Positions 17,741 to 28,972 of a DNA stretch of 64,000 nucleotides are shown here, piece after piece (positions within the stretch are counted from its first letter, which is position 1; each line of letters begins with the position of its first letter). Both the position numbers and the translations under genes were made by a program. The stretch is from Symsagittifera roscoffensis (taxonomy: Eukaryota > Xenacoelomorpha > Acoela > Convolutidae). The stretch covers positions 22,325,480 through 22,389,479 of the forward strand of contig NC_087065.1 of the NCBI RefSeq assembly GCF_963678635.1, in the 5' to 3' direction. The notes beneath the pieces are model-generated. The model was not told the DNA's origin. It did no database searches and saw only the letters and a program-made list of their open reading frames with translations.

Positions 17741-18239
17741 GCCCCCGTACGGAGGCCACGTTCTTTCTATTTTCCTTCTCCCAATACAATATCAAGTAAT
17801 TCCAGTAGAGAAAAACCTTAGATCCCTGTACAGAGATCAAAGTTTTTACTCTTTTTACACTTTTTTTTTTACTTTTCTTGCTTTGTGACACGAACATCAA
17901 TTTAATAGAACATAACAAAAAAATAATCTGCTAAAGTAAGACAAATCAAAAAATTCAATTCCAAAAAACCAACAAAACGAGTAGTGACCAAAACATAATT
18001 GTCGATGAAAATCCAGCCAAACGAATTTCGACAACGAAACAGCTATTTTCCATTATGTAGCTTGCGGTGATTGCATGAATTTAACTCCTAAATGCACTAG
18101 CCTAACTCAAGAAATCATTATAAGTATTAGTGGCATTCTTAATAACCTTGTTCTTATATGCCAAAGCGATGTAGATCGAAAGAAAAAATGCCTTGTTAGA
18201 ACATGTCTCAAGTTTCAGAAAGAACACTGAAGTAAACGG
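17741..18239. other. AT-rich stretch without a recognisable gene
   Basis: Contains pyrimidine-rich and A-rich runs. No coding signal or tRNA-like fold is visible. It probably includes the end of the gypsy LTR on the left and the 5' untranslated region of the following LINE on the right. Confidence 0.5.
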
Positions 18240-18249
18240 ACTAAAACAG

Positions 18250-18835
18250 GAAGTTGAAGAAATGAGAGCCGAAATCAAAGATAAAAATTTATCGAGAAAC
18301 ACTCAAATAAAAGAAAATGGATGACAAATTGGCTACTCCCTCCCCTCCTTCCGAAGCAAAACCCACAAATAAGCAAACGCATCAAAACCAAAAAACCATC
18401 AAATCAGAAAAACTAGGACGGAATAAGGTTTCAAGGCATCCCTGAAACAAAACAAAGAATTTCCGTGAAAGATACTATCATGATCTCAAGCAAGTGAAAG
18501 AAGTCACGAAAAACTTGAAACTATTCTGCAATGTCACTGATATGAAATGACTAGAAAAGTTTATCGAAGGAAAAGATCGCATCCTAATTGTCACGATTGA
18601 CAGTGACTATGCAAAACGGCTAATACTCTTGTCACTTGGCAAATTGAAAGACTACATAAATAAAGAACTAAATCCAGATGAACAAGCTTTTCAAAATGCA
18701 GAAACGCAGAGAAATGATAACCAATGGTATCAAAGTAAGTAAAATAAGAATACGTAACCTCAAATTCCAGCAACAAAAGGACAAAAAAGGGGTGATGCTG
18801 AAAAAAACGAAAACGAAAATAACTTAAATGTATGA
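18250..18835 (+). pseudogene. LINE ORF1 remnant
   Basis: A charged, coiled-coil-like start (EVEEMRAEIKDKNLSRNTQI, about 18250) is followed by a segment that reads KDRILIVTIDSDYAKRLILL and then KLKDYINKELNPDEQAFQ. This resembles the RNA-recognition-like and C-terminal part of LINE ORF1 proteins, where RP-ILV-F and 'L(s/n)p(e/d)(e/q)' patterns are usual. At least four stops interrupt it. Confidence 0.6.
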
Positions 18836-19488
18836 CTGAACTCGCAAATAAATGTTCTTACTTTCAATGTCAGAAATTTGCTGGGCCTAATTAGACGCTC
18901 AAACGTTGCTAATTGTTTAGCAATAAAATCAACTGGGACATCCTTAGTTTAACAGAGACATGGCTAACCGATGACAAACCTGACGAGAGCCTTTTCCTAA
19001 ATGACTACACGATTTATAGAAATGAAAGAACAACTGAAAATCACAAATCTTAAGATGGAGGAGTGCTCATAGCGGTTAAAAGCATGCCTCACGAACGAAT
19101 TTTTCTTAAACACAATTTCAGCCTCAAATTTCAGCAACAGAAGGACAAAAAATGGGTTAATGTTGAATACAACGAAAACGAAAATATTTCAAATGTATGA
19201 CTGAACTCGCAAATAAATGTTCTTACTTTCAATGTCAGAAATTTGTTGGGCCTGATTAGACGCTCAAATTTTGCTAATTGTTTAGCGATAGAAAATAACT
19301 TGGACATCCTTACTTTAACAGAGACATGGCTAACCAATGACAAACCTGACGAGAGCCTTTTCCTAAATGACTATACGATTTATAGGAATGATAGAACTAC
19401 TGAAAATAACAAATTTTATGATGGAGGAGTGCTCATAGCGGTTAAAAGCATGCCTCCCGAACGCATTTTTCTTGATACAAAAAGTGAA
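18761..19488 (+). repeat. 364-bp tandem duplication inside the LINE
   Basis: The sequence beginning CAAATTCCAGCAAC at 18761 restarts at 19125 with the same order of blocks: end of ORF1, start of ORF2, endonuclease. The units differ by roughly a tenth of their bases and by small indels. The second unit keeps an 87-codon open endonuclease frame and the first does not. The duplication therefore happened within the element or after insertion, and before much of the decay. Confidence 0.85.
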
Positions 19489-19503
19489 TATGTTGCACGG
19501 TAG
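19204..19503 (+). pseudogene. LINE endonuclease N-terminus (second tandem copy)
   Basis: Reads NSQINVLTFNVRNLLGLIRR, then NLDILTLTETWL, DYTIYRNDR and GGVLIAVKS. These are the first conserved blocks of an apurinic-type endonuclease: the N of NVR, the E of TETWL, the Y..R.DR pattern and the GGV strand. The frame stops at 19501, well before the catalytic C-terminal half. The copy at 18846-19110 is the same region, more decayed. Confidence 0.85.
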
Positions 19504-20349
19504 ATATGAATTTTGAGTGCACTAATTGGAAGACATTATACTCGCAAAATGAATTTGAAAACAAAACTCCTGAGTGTCTATCGGAGTTAATCTTTCATGA
19601 GTCCCTAAAACAAAAAGAGAACAAACAATTAGATGTGTTTTCAACAAGCAATCCAAACATAATCATTGACCAATCTTGTGGCAATGATTTTAACAAAAGC
19701 TTCAACTCGGACCAAGAAGCCTTTGGTGTTGCACTGCAACTAGAAAAAGAAAGAAACTAAGCTCAAGAGTAAACAGAAAAAGTTAGCTTTAACCAGGTAG
19801 ACTGGAAAGACTTAAGCTACTACAAACACGAGCATTCTTTCGATTCCTATTGCTATAGTAGCGTTGATGAACTACTAAAACAATGGTACAATTGGCTTGA
19901 TTGAATTTTAACCAAAAATTCCCCAAACAACTAAACACAGATCAAATCTTCCTCCATGAGTTGAAAAAGAGTCCACACCTCTTAAACGGATATCAACTTT
20001 TAACCGGAAAATATCAAACATTTTTTCTCTCAATAGAACTATCAGATTGAAGAAAAGGGAGAAGAGACTGAAAACGTCGCTGAACGAAGATTAAGCAGAG
20101 TTTTAAATAAAAATTTTTCGAAGTCGAAAATTCTCTGATCTTCAAAATTATCTCAAATCGATGCACAAAAGCAGCAGGTATCCCGTGACAATGAATTACA
20201 GAAGTCAGAAAACAAATAAGGACGAGCGAAAGTTTTGTAGTAATATCTTTTCCAATGTGCTCCTTAAAAGTAATCGAATAGCAAAAACTTGTTATGATGG
20301 ACAAACATTCAATAAAACTAAGATCAATGGAATATTTATAACAAAAATT

Positions 20350-21570
20350 TTGACAAAGCTATAAATTAATAAGGCAGGTGGCCCCAATCAGATAGGAAAT
20401 ACAGTGCTCAAAAATCTACCAATCTACCATCTTTGTCCAATCATTATTACTGATTTTTGAGACCACCCTTAAAAAAGGCATTTTTCTGTTCTATAAGAAG
20501 ATAAGAGGAGTGATATCAATATTTTAGTACAGGAGCAGAGCAATGATTGGACAGTATCGACCCATAAAATTTTTGTGCAGCATATCAAAAGCCCTGAAAA
20601 AACTTATTTTTGATGAATTAAGTGTCATTGTAAAAAAGTAACTAGACCACTAGCAACACGGATTTAGAAGACATCGGTCAGTTGCTACTGAATTAATTTT
20701 TTTTCAGACCTTCTGTACAATCAATACAATGAAAACGAAACCAAAAATTTTGTGTTGTACCTTGTTTTCAAAAAAGCTTTTGATAGTGTTCCACACACTT
20801 GCTGCTCCAAAAAGTTGAAAAATAAAAATTTGGAGGTACTTTTCTTAAAATAGTTGCTAATTACTTGTCTGGGAACTTCGATGCCAGAAAAGATACAGAA
20901 AAATCTATAGAAAGTGGAAGATTGGTGCAATGCTTATATAAGGAAACTAAACGAGGACAAATGCTATATATTGCCAATAAAACAGAAAGAAGATGTAAAG
21001 CATGACTTCACGTTGACTTCAAAACAGCTTTCTGAAACAATCGAACAAAAGGACTTGGGATTAATAATGGCCAGCAAATTATCATGGAAACCAAATGTCG
21101 ATAATAGGTGTAATAAAGCTTGGAAAGCATTCTACTTCCTGAAAAGAAACATCTCCGCTCTTGCTGCTTAAAACACTAAACTTAATGCGTACGTAGGATA
21201 TGTAATATCTGCAACAAGTTATGCATCACCAGCTTGGTTCGCGAACGAAACTGAGAGTAAAGAAATAGAACGTGGCCAAAGGAAAGCAACTATCTGGATA
21301 AAGGGCAATTGGGATAAGAGCTATAAACAAAAAACTAACTGAACTGAGACTGCTTCCATTGTTGTATTACATTGAACTACATGATTTGTTAATGCTAGTG
21401 TCAATGTTGAAAGGCAGCTACAACATCAAACCACTGATAAAATTGAATATGAAACCCAATGACGATCTTTCGTTAGAATGACAGAATGATCTAACATCGA
21501 TAATGAAAACTCGAACAAGAAAGACTGACGAAAATTTTTGCAAAAGAACCAGTCAATTAATGAATATAAT
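20350..21570 (+). pseudogene. LINE reverse transcriptase remnant
   Basis: Blocks in order: a KAGGPNQIGN-like start (about 20368), a YRPIKFLCSISKALKKLIFD-like segment (about 20555), QHGFRRHRSVATEL (about 20655), and then the C-terminal part with LNEDKCYILPI, QKDLGLIMASKLSW and KAWKAFYFLKRN (20950-21150). These match the fingers, palm and thumb order of CR1-type polymerases. The part that should carry the catalytic FADD motif is missing or scrambled between about 20800 and 20910. A trailing segment (ELRLLPLLYYIELHDLLMLV, about 21345) is usual in the C-terminus of these elements. Confidence 0.8.
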
Positions 21571-21620
21571 ACGAAAAAAAAATCGACCTCGAACAACTTG
21601 ACAAGCCATGCCTAGGAAAT

Positions 21621-22559
21621 TTATTCGTGATTTACTTCTACAATGATTACTCTGAAGTCAACTTATGTTCCTTGGCTTTTATATGGCAGCTGTGGGCATT
21701 GCAACCCGGTGCAGAAAGTCAGCTAGCCGTCAAGTGTTGGGTGAAACTCTTTGTGCAAAACACAGAAGCCCAAACCCCATCCTCTCTCGCATATATGCGG
21801 TTCATCCACCTTAAGTGCAGTGGACCCCCAATCCTAAAACAAAACCATCATAACTTCTCTTGCACCAAAAATACAAGAAACCACATCATGCCCTTACCAG
21901 TATCTAACTCACCTAATAAAAAATCGCTAAGAATCAACTTGTTACAATTTTCCCAATTGATAGCACTTCCCAAATTTCAAAGATCGCCTAATGGAAAATC
22001 CTTGTCCAACCGTAAAATCTCTCATTTTTGTCAACAACTTAACTGCAATAGCATATCCGTTAAAGCACGCAAAACATCAGCATTGCTGCGCGAATGTCAG
22101 ATACAGTATGCAATCAAAGATGTTCTGAGGGTCTTTTTACCGCCTGAATTTTTTTTCAAGCCCGGCAGTAAAACTTTAATCTAACTAACCCTATAAAAGT
22201 TTCCCCTAGAGGAGCTCATCAGTAAAGGTTTTTGTCCTCCAAACTCAGCAAATTCAGTCTTGTCTACACTTTCCTATCTGCTGTCGAAGGCGTCCATAAT
22301 GTTCCTGTAGTTTGTTTGATTCCCCGAAATCATGCCTATCTAAATAAGTTTTACAAAGAATTTCAGTTTAATCGTCGTAGGTGAAAGCCACAAATACGGT
22401 TCATAGTGTCTCGTGACTTCTGGAAGTGCTTGCTGTTGGTCGTTTCAGACCGCTGATGTAATTTAACTGCAAAACTTATACGATCTGGCTCTAGATTTTA
22501 CTTGAAAAATTCGAATTGACCGAGTGGTCGACACATGGACAGTGTGATCCAAAAGACCA
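21621..22559. other. No recognisable gene
   Basis: A 185-codon open frame at 21627-22184 resembles nothing I know, lacks domain structure, and begins inside trailing LINE sequence. I regard it as chance. The rest is low-information AT-rich DNA. Confidence 0.4.
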
Positions 22560-23050
22560 AAACTTCGTGTGTTCAAACTACTTTTTTAAAACTACTAGAG
22601 TTATCTTAATTATCTTATTTACTTAATTCTAGAGTCACTGTCAAAGTTTGAGTATTGAATTAAATTCCTTGAGTGCTTTTTTATAGCTGTTGAGGTAAGG
22701 CGGGTTTTATATTGATCGATCTGAAGTTGATCAAAGGTCAACTGTCCAATTAGAAACTAATGGTTTTTACCTGAGTTTCCAATCTGTTTTTAACGACGTT
22801 CGCGTGTTTTAGGTATTCAGAGACCTAGCCAAGGGGACATGCTTATTTCAAGTGTGGGAGATTTTTTGGTAGTAGCATTTGAGCTGTAACACGATCTTGA
22901 TGTCCCATGTCTTAAACGATCTGAGCTGGCTCCGACAGAATGAGGTGCAAAAACAAAAGAGATAGTATCCCTGACCCTTGAGCCAATGGTTATAGGGCCT
23001 TTTTCTCATAACCAAGCGGATGACTGTTACATTCTTTCGTCTCTCAAAAT
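22560..23050 (-). mobile_element. Penelope-like element fragment (5'/pseudo-LTR end)
   Basis: Matches 32680-33160 along its length, including CGTAGTAGCATT-like, GGCTCCGACAGAATGAGGT and CCTGACCCTTGAGCCAATG blocks. That region is the upstream end of the minus-strand Penelope-like copy. The fragment is more diverged than the two large copies to the right. Confidence 0.65.
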
Positions 23051-23369
23051 CTTCAATGGATTCTAAATCAACCGATCACTGAAAATGTCGAGCAAGCTAT
23101 TGCAGATGCTGCTCCCACGAAAGTGCTTCCACTCAAAACTACCGTTATCTCATTTTTTGAATAATCCCTCCCTCGCTGCCCCAGGCGAAACCTTGACCAA
23201 TTAAGATCAGGCTATCATCCCTTCCTAAACACTTACCCAAACAATATAGACAAGAATATCCCCCCAAACTGCCCCACTGTACTCCTCCCCCAAACCACTT
23301 AAGACCTCTTCAACTGTTCCAAAAACACCACCTCTAAACCTATTTGACCTGTGGCTTGATCTGACCGAA
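23051..23369. other. No recognisable gene
   Basis: Contains a C-rich, A/C-biased patch (about 23160-23310) but no repeat or coding signal that I can name. Confidence 0.35.
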
Positions 23370-24010
23370 TATCAAGGGCAGTAGTTGTTGGGTCTGTGGC
23401 TGTTAATGGTGTTGTTCGTCAAGTGGTGCCTCACAACTTCTTTTTTCTCCTTCAATGGACTGTCTTCCAGTAATCGTCGAAGGTTCTTTCCTTTGTTCAG
23501 CGAGTTGTTATTGAGAGATAGGCCAGAAATAACTGTAAAAAGGCTCTCGTTTGTTTTTGGACTCTTGTTAGGGGTGTTGATGCTGTTGAACAGGGAGCTA
23601 GCTGCTACAATAGAAAAATTTTGGTAACTCAAACTAAAATTGGCTTTATTCTAAGTATTAACAAAAAAAACAATTTGAAAAAACCCTCCACACTGATAAA
23701 AACCCTTACAAGTTTAGATACTGCCCCCTTAAACGAAAAAAAAATTAGAAATTTAGGCTCTTCGCTTTTTGGTTTATCGCGAATTTACAAAAGAAATTGA
23801 AGCAATTTTTCATTTAAAAAAAACTATATTTCAAAGGATTTCACAACTATAGGCATCGTCAGGATTTTGACAATAAACTAATCTAAATGACGATAAAACA
23901 TCAATTCAAAAATGTTATTTACAGCAAGTTTTTTAAATTTTGATTCTAAGCCATCATGTTAAAAAATTTAGCCGATCAAATTTGAACTCCAAAGTTTCTG
24001 ATTAGATTAA
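23370..24010 (-). mobile_element. Penelope-like element fragment (N-terminal and upstream region)
   Basis: Matches 31960-32610. The minus strand at 23372-23632 reads an 86-codon piece (ISGLSLNNNSLNKGKNLRR part) that is also found, decayed, at 31970-32220. In Penelope-like polymerases the GLSLNNxSLNKGKNF pattern lies upstream of the reverse transcriptase core. The piece directly abuts the next fragment, so it is part of a mosaic rather than one intact copy. Confidence 0.65.
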
Positions 24011-25834
24011 ATTGTCAATTGTGGAACATCAAAACGAGGAAGTGCACCCACTACATGACAGTTTATAAACCATTCTTGACTTGAGGTCATTGAAAAGCCG
24101 ACTTCAGCGATGGTAAACAAGATTTTAATTTTCTTATGATGAAAACCACTCGAATGTTGATTAAACTTCGTAATCTGCTCGCAAAATATTGGCTTTGGTT
24201 ACCTCTATATTGCACCATCAGCATTGGGGGCTTCACTTCCTTTGGAGATTAAGCTGAAGAACTCCTCTCCCCATCCAGGGGCTTTCCATTACCCTCGATG
24301 ATTTTGCACAGGGTGCCATCTATGCGGACGAACTTTCAGGGTACTGATTTGTCAGCCATTTCACCCTATTAGTTTCAATAGACTTATCAAAATGCTCCCA
24401 GTTAGATGTACTTCTGAAACTCTATGTACAGTGCCTTAGATAACACTACGCGTGTACTGAGTTAGGGCGCAGCCTCAAAAGTTAAGTATAGTCTTATCAT
24501 CTGTAGGTTTTCGTACCAATTGCAGGTTACCCCCCATCCTGCAAAACATTTAAATTCAAATCCAGGAACGTCAAATCCCCTCTGAACCAATTTCCTGTAG
24601 AGTGAACTGCAGATTTGGATGCAGAGAATTCGCGGCATCGAGAACACAAATCAGATCATCTTTAACTGTTCTAATAACGTCATATTTATACCTGAGGAAC
24701 AATTTCACTTGTGTAGTATACTTCTCTTTGTTTTTAGCGCGGCAGCAGCTTTCACAATACCTCGCTATCTGAGTTATTGATGCGTATACATCATCGGACA
24801 ACTTTCCGCATTTCACGTGATACCAGTTTGCGCAACTCTCACATTCAACCCCCTTTGATATATATGTTACCTTCATGCTGCAAAAAGGGCAGAAACCGTT
24901 TTTGTCAATCATTGGCTGTATATCAGTTTGCGATGATATTTCTTGTTTTAGAGCAAACTCGTAATCTTTCAGCCATAGGTGTGCAAGCGAAGGAAGCTCC
25001 CCTTGCTAGACCATCAACTGGCGTATGACAGGAATCATTACACTTGAAAGATACTTTGCTCAACAACATATTCAAAAGCCTTTTTATGGTTGCTCTTTGA
25101 ATTTCAGGAGAAGAATCGTGGCTGTACAGCTTCTGTAAGGCAATTTCAATTGCTTCTTTCAGGGGAGTATTAGTGTAAAAATTTTTCACTTAAGGAGATA
25201 TTATGGTTTCATTCGGATCTTTGGCAACGTTTTCATTTGTTTCTCTGGCATCTTTTATATTGGTTTCTATATTGGCTCCATTGATGTTCTCAAAAACTGT
25301 GCAAGCGTTTTGTTAGGTTCTCATATGAGCTGCCCGGAAGTGATAGTACTGGTCGAAGGGGTGTCTCAGCCTTGTGTACCTTACCTGAACCGTACAAATG
25401 CGCGGATTACCCCTCTGTTGACCTCATCTTAGGATAAAAATGATCAATTATGTCATCTCTTTTGTTCAAAGCAAGTAATTCTTGGTTAACTTTTTCCTCA
25501 ATTTTCAGTATCATCTCATCAGTGGTTGCTTCATTTTTCAAAAACTGAGCAGATTGCAACAAAGATTCCAGTTTTGCTTCATACGTTTGTTTCCTCAAAA
25601 TGCAAAATGCAACCCCCTTATCAACAGGCACAACCAGCAACCGATGATATGTCCTCGTTTTTTCAACGGCTTTGTCTCTTGGGGTTTGCCTAACTTTTTT
25701 TGCATATGCCTTTGCCGCGGTATTATCGTAGTAGCATTTAAGCGCTGTAGCACGATCTTGCTGTCCAATGTCTTAAGCGATTCGAATTGGCTCCGACAGA
25801 ATGAGGTCGAAAACTCAAGAGGGTAGTGTCCCAT
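24011..25834 (-). mobile_element. Penelope-like element, copy 1 (reverse transcriptase part)
   Basis: Minus-strand order from 25640 down: VVPVDKGVAFCILRKQTYEA; KVHKAETPLRPVLS (about 25340); NFYTNTPLKEAIEIALQKLY (25189 downwards); a PHD-type zinc finger (24912-24740); LFLRYKYD; and SLHPNLQFT (about 24610). These are the conserved Penelope blocks: the DKG nucleotide-binding region, K-hK---PLRPI-S, the L-TN-P palm start, the RY-D palm strand and the HPN-KFT strand. Relative to copy 2 it lacks the C-terminal GIY-YIG part (about 330 bp lost near 24011) and about 2 kb of N-terminal sequence (junction near 25717). It is an inactive fossil with several frame breaks. Confidence 0.85.
24720..24923 (-). 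other. PHD-type zinc finger inside the Penelope-like polymerase (copy 1)
   Basis: Reads CPFC, then CESCANWYHVKC, then YCESCC. This is the C-x2-C ... C-x2-C-x4-H-x2-C ... C-x2-C spacing of a PHD finger, with the usual tryptophan before the histidine. It sits between the palm start (NFYTNTP) and the RYKYD strand, where Penelope elements normally have the A-GSP loop and its following helix. Copy 2 lacks 142 bp that contain most of it (24782-24923). PHD fingers are common in LINE ORF1 proteins, so a nested insertion or domain capture is possible. Confidence 0.65.
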
Positions 25835-28800
25835 AATTTTTTAGATCCCTTTATCTTTGACACAGTTCTGCGACGTTCCTTCTCGTACGCCGCCAAACCG
25901 TGTTCACAAACCGAATTTTATCGATTTTATTAGTGGCTAGCGGGTCAATAACTGTTATATTAACAAAGTGTCGATGCTGTGAAACATAAATAAATATAGA
26001 CACGAAACGTTTATTTATAAAACCATTCAAGTTGAAACGCCTTGAGTTATATTCGGTACACTGACTTGAGAGTATTCGGTTTCTTCAGTATCTTCTGTCG
26101 TACAAGGCTTCAATAATGTCTCATATAAAAATTTCTATTTGACATTCGACCAGAAGTTGCACAGCGACGGAGGGTAGAAAAAGACCCTTTTGACGACTGG
26201 CTGACGTCAGTTACCTTAATTGTATTCGTTTTTCTCCGTCTCGACCTAGCAAAGTGATTTTTGGTCTGTTTAAAAGCCAACCATTGTGTTACAGCTTTTG
26301 AGCCATCAGCCAAACAAATTTTACTTAGCTTTCATATAAGTGCAAAAATAAATACATAGCTGGAATTTGAAACCCCAGACAACGGGATTATAACAAAAAA
26401 TAGGGCTTAGAATCATAATTTTAGATAAATTAGTGGCAGTTCCCTATTAGATCCATTAGAGATAGATTGATCTCTCCTTGCCCTCAACTACTCATGCTCT
26501 GAATGAATCAATCAATATTGAGTTAAATTAATTTCATTCAGGGCATTACAAGAATGTGATTGTTTGTAAAACAGTTTTTAGGCCTCCAATTCCGACTTCT
26601 CCCAGAAGTAACGTCGTTATTTCTTAGTTTCCTCTGTTTGTCTGTTTGGGAGGGTTTTGATATGTCGCGAGTATTCCACCTAATCTTTCGGTCCTTTTCA
26701 TCTCGCAATTAAGCTGCGTATTGCGTGTGCGTGTCGCGACCGGAGGCTTCAATAGTATTTCTTGTTTTAGTTTCAGATAAAACAAGGTTTTATTTTTCGT
26801 CTTTCTTCACACGACTAATTTTTGTGCGTTTTTTGGCTATTTTTGTTATGTGTATGACATGTTGTTTTTGTTGCAAAAATTTTGGCTATCTGGATTTAAT
26901 CGAAAATTTAAAAAAAATTTTGGTCTGTTTAAAAGCCAACCATTGTGTTACAGCTTTTGAGCCATCAGCCAAACAAATTTTACTTAGCTTTCATATAAGT
27001 GCAAAAATAAATACATAGCTGGAATTTGAAATCCCAGACAACGGGATTATAACAAAAAATACGGCTTAGAATCATAATTTTAGATAAATTAGTGGCAGTT
27101 CCCTTTTAGATCCATTAGAGATAGATTGATCTCTCCTTGCCCTCAACTACTCATGCTCTGAATGAATCAATCAATATTGAGTTAAATTAATTTCATTCAG
27201 GGCATTACAAGAATGTGATTGTTTGTAAAACAGTTTTAGGCCTCCAATTCCGACTTCTCCCAGAAGTAACGTCGTTAATTCTTAGTTTCCTCTGTTTGGG
27301 AGGGTTTTGATATGTCGCGAGTATTCCACCTAATCTTTCGGTCCTTTTCATCTCGCGATTAAGCTGCTTATTGCGTCTGCGTGTCGCGACCGGAGGCTTC
27401 AATAGTATTTCTTGTTTCAGTTTCAGATAAAACAATGTTTTGTTTTTCGCCTCTCTTCACACGACCAATTTTTGTGCGTTTTTTGGCTATTTTTGTTATG
27501 TGTATGACATGTTGTTTTTGTTGCAAAAATTTTGGCTATCTGGATTCAATCGAAAATTTAAAAAAAAATTTGGTCTGTTTAAAAACCAACCATTGTGTTA
27601 CAGCTTTTGAGCCATCAGCCAAACAAGTTTTACTTAGCTTTCATATAAGTGCAAAAATAAATACATAGCTGGAATTTGAAACCCCAGACAACGGGATTAT
27701 AACAAAAAATAGGGCTTAGAATCATAATTTTAGATAAATTAGTGGCAGTTCCCTTTTAGATCCATTAGAGATAGATTGATCTCTCCGTGCCCTCAACTAC
27801 TCATGCTCTGAATGAATCAATCAATTTTGAGTTAAATTAATTTCATTCAGGGCATTACAAGAATGTGATTGTTTGTAAAACAGTTTTTAGGCCTCCAATT
27901 CCGACTTCTCCCAGAAGTAACGTCGTTATTTCTTAGTTTCCTCTGTTTGGGAGGGTTTTGATATGTCGCGAGTATTCCACCTAATCTTTCGGTCCTTTTC
28001 ATCTCGCGGTTAAGCTGCTTATTGCGTCTGCGTGTCGCGACCGGAGGCTTCAATAGTATTTCTTGTTTTAGTTTCAGATAAAACAAGGTTTTATTTTTCG
28101 TCTCTCTTCACACGACCAATTTTTGTGCGTTTTTCGGCCATTTTTGTTATGTGTATGACACGTTCTTTTTGTTGCAAAAATTTTGGCTATCTGGATTTAA
28201 TCGAAAATTGAAAAAAAAAACAATTTCCGGAATAATTCAATCTTTCTGTCCGTATCCAATTCGTTAATAAGGCCTTTAAGGTCGTATTGCTAGTGCAACG
28301 GAAGGTTCCAGTTTACCATCCGGGGAATGGCACATATCTCCCCGAACTTTTCTGACAAGACAGGCCGCGCCCCTTATTGCACAGATGCATCTAATTTTCT
28401 GATAATTTTGAAGTTAGGCTGAGTTTGACAGCAATTCTAACTTGCTTTTTGGCCAGTTTTAAACTTGAATTCTTCCAGTGTATGAAATTCAACCTTTGCG
28501 AAACTTTTTCCAGCAGGCACTGATCTTTTTTCACATCAAATGGTTTCAATTTTAGTGTCATTTAAGAAAATTCGATATAAAAACTTTGCTCTAACGAATT
28601 TTTTGGACTTGATTTTCCGTAGCTAATTCACACTTGTGTGAAAAAATTACAGCATCAAGGTATCATTATTGTATGCTTCATCCTCATGCTCCAAACTAAA
28701 AGTTTTGCTGAAAGTAGTTTTTGCTTCTATTGCTGTGGCTAAAAAGGCGGCTTAAGATATTAGGTAAACAGAAAAAAGATGCGTTCTTCGTTCATGTTTA

Positions 28801-28972
28801 ATATTTTCATTAATTACCTTACTTAATAAGTTTTCTAGGCTCGATCGTTCTGTCCAAAAAACTACATGGCAATAGCAGTAATTTGTACGCAAACAACTGA
28901 GGAGTTTCGCAAATCTGGAGAATTTTTTCAAACGTGAAAACCTTCAAGCGCAGCCATCTTGTCAAAAATTTT
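25835..28972 (-). repeat. LTR-like block related to the gypsy LTR, copy X1 (antisense, with triplication)
   Basis: Inverted similarity to the gypsy LTR runs in order: 26110-26400 to 17730-17450, about 26430-26560 to 17420-17330, and 28290-28350 to 16890-16820. No coding sequence is associated, so it resembles a solo LTR of a related family. The almost identical block X2 lies at 33176-34996. X1 is longer because an internal ~655-bp segment is present three times (26261-28225). Edges are set where X1 and X2 stop matching: the Penelope sequence GTGTCCC on the left and the AAAATTTTG/CCGATCAAA change on the right. Confidence 0.65.
26261..28225 (+). repeat. Three tandem copies of a ~655-bp unit
   Basis: TTGGTCTGTTTAAAAGCCAACC-like starts lie at 26261, 26920 and 27570 (periods 659 and 650). 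Units are about 98% alike by eye and differ mainly in short A-runs and in a small TGTCTGTT insertion in unit 1. A single copy lies at 33594-34245 in the paralogous block. Short open frames inside repeat with the unit and look non-coding. Confidence 0.9.

Larger units (their letters stand above)
18240..21620 (+). mobile_element. Decayed non-LTR retrotransposon (LINE, CR1/L2/Jockey-like)
   Basis: Remnants of an ORF1 protein, an APE-type endonuclease and a reverse transcriptase follow one another on the plus strand, in the order of a two-ORF LINE. All parts carry stops and frameshifts, so the copy is old and inactive. The A-rich composition differs strongly from that of the gypsy element to its left. 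The clade is judged from the endonuclease N-terminus and the C-terminal part of the polymerase; CR1, L2, Rex or Jockey remain possible. No clear poly-A tail or target duplication was found. Confidence 0.85.

Noticed and set aside
21627-22184. 185-codon open frame
   Set aside because: No domain, odd composition, lies in trailing LINE sequence, no splice or promoter context; treated as chance.
26725-27668. Two similar ~96-codon frames that look like a duplicated gene
   Set aside because: They are the same stretch of the 655-bp LTR-like repeat read twice. The frame comes from the repeat, and no domain is present.
26261-28225. CRISPR-like or satellite array
   Set aside because: Only three long units, no spacers, and the single-copy version sits in a paralogous LTR-like block; a local triplication explains it.
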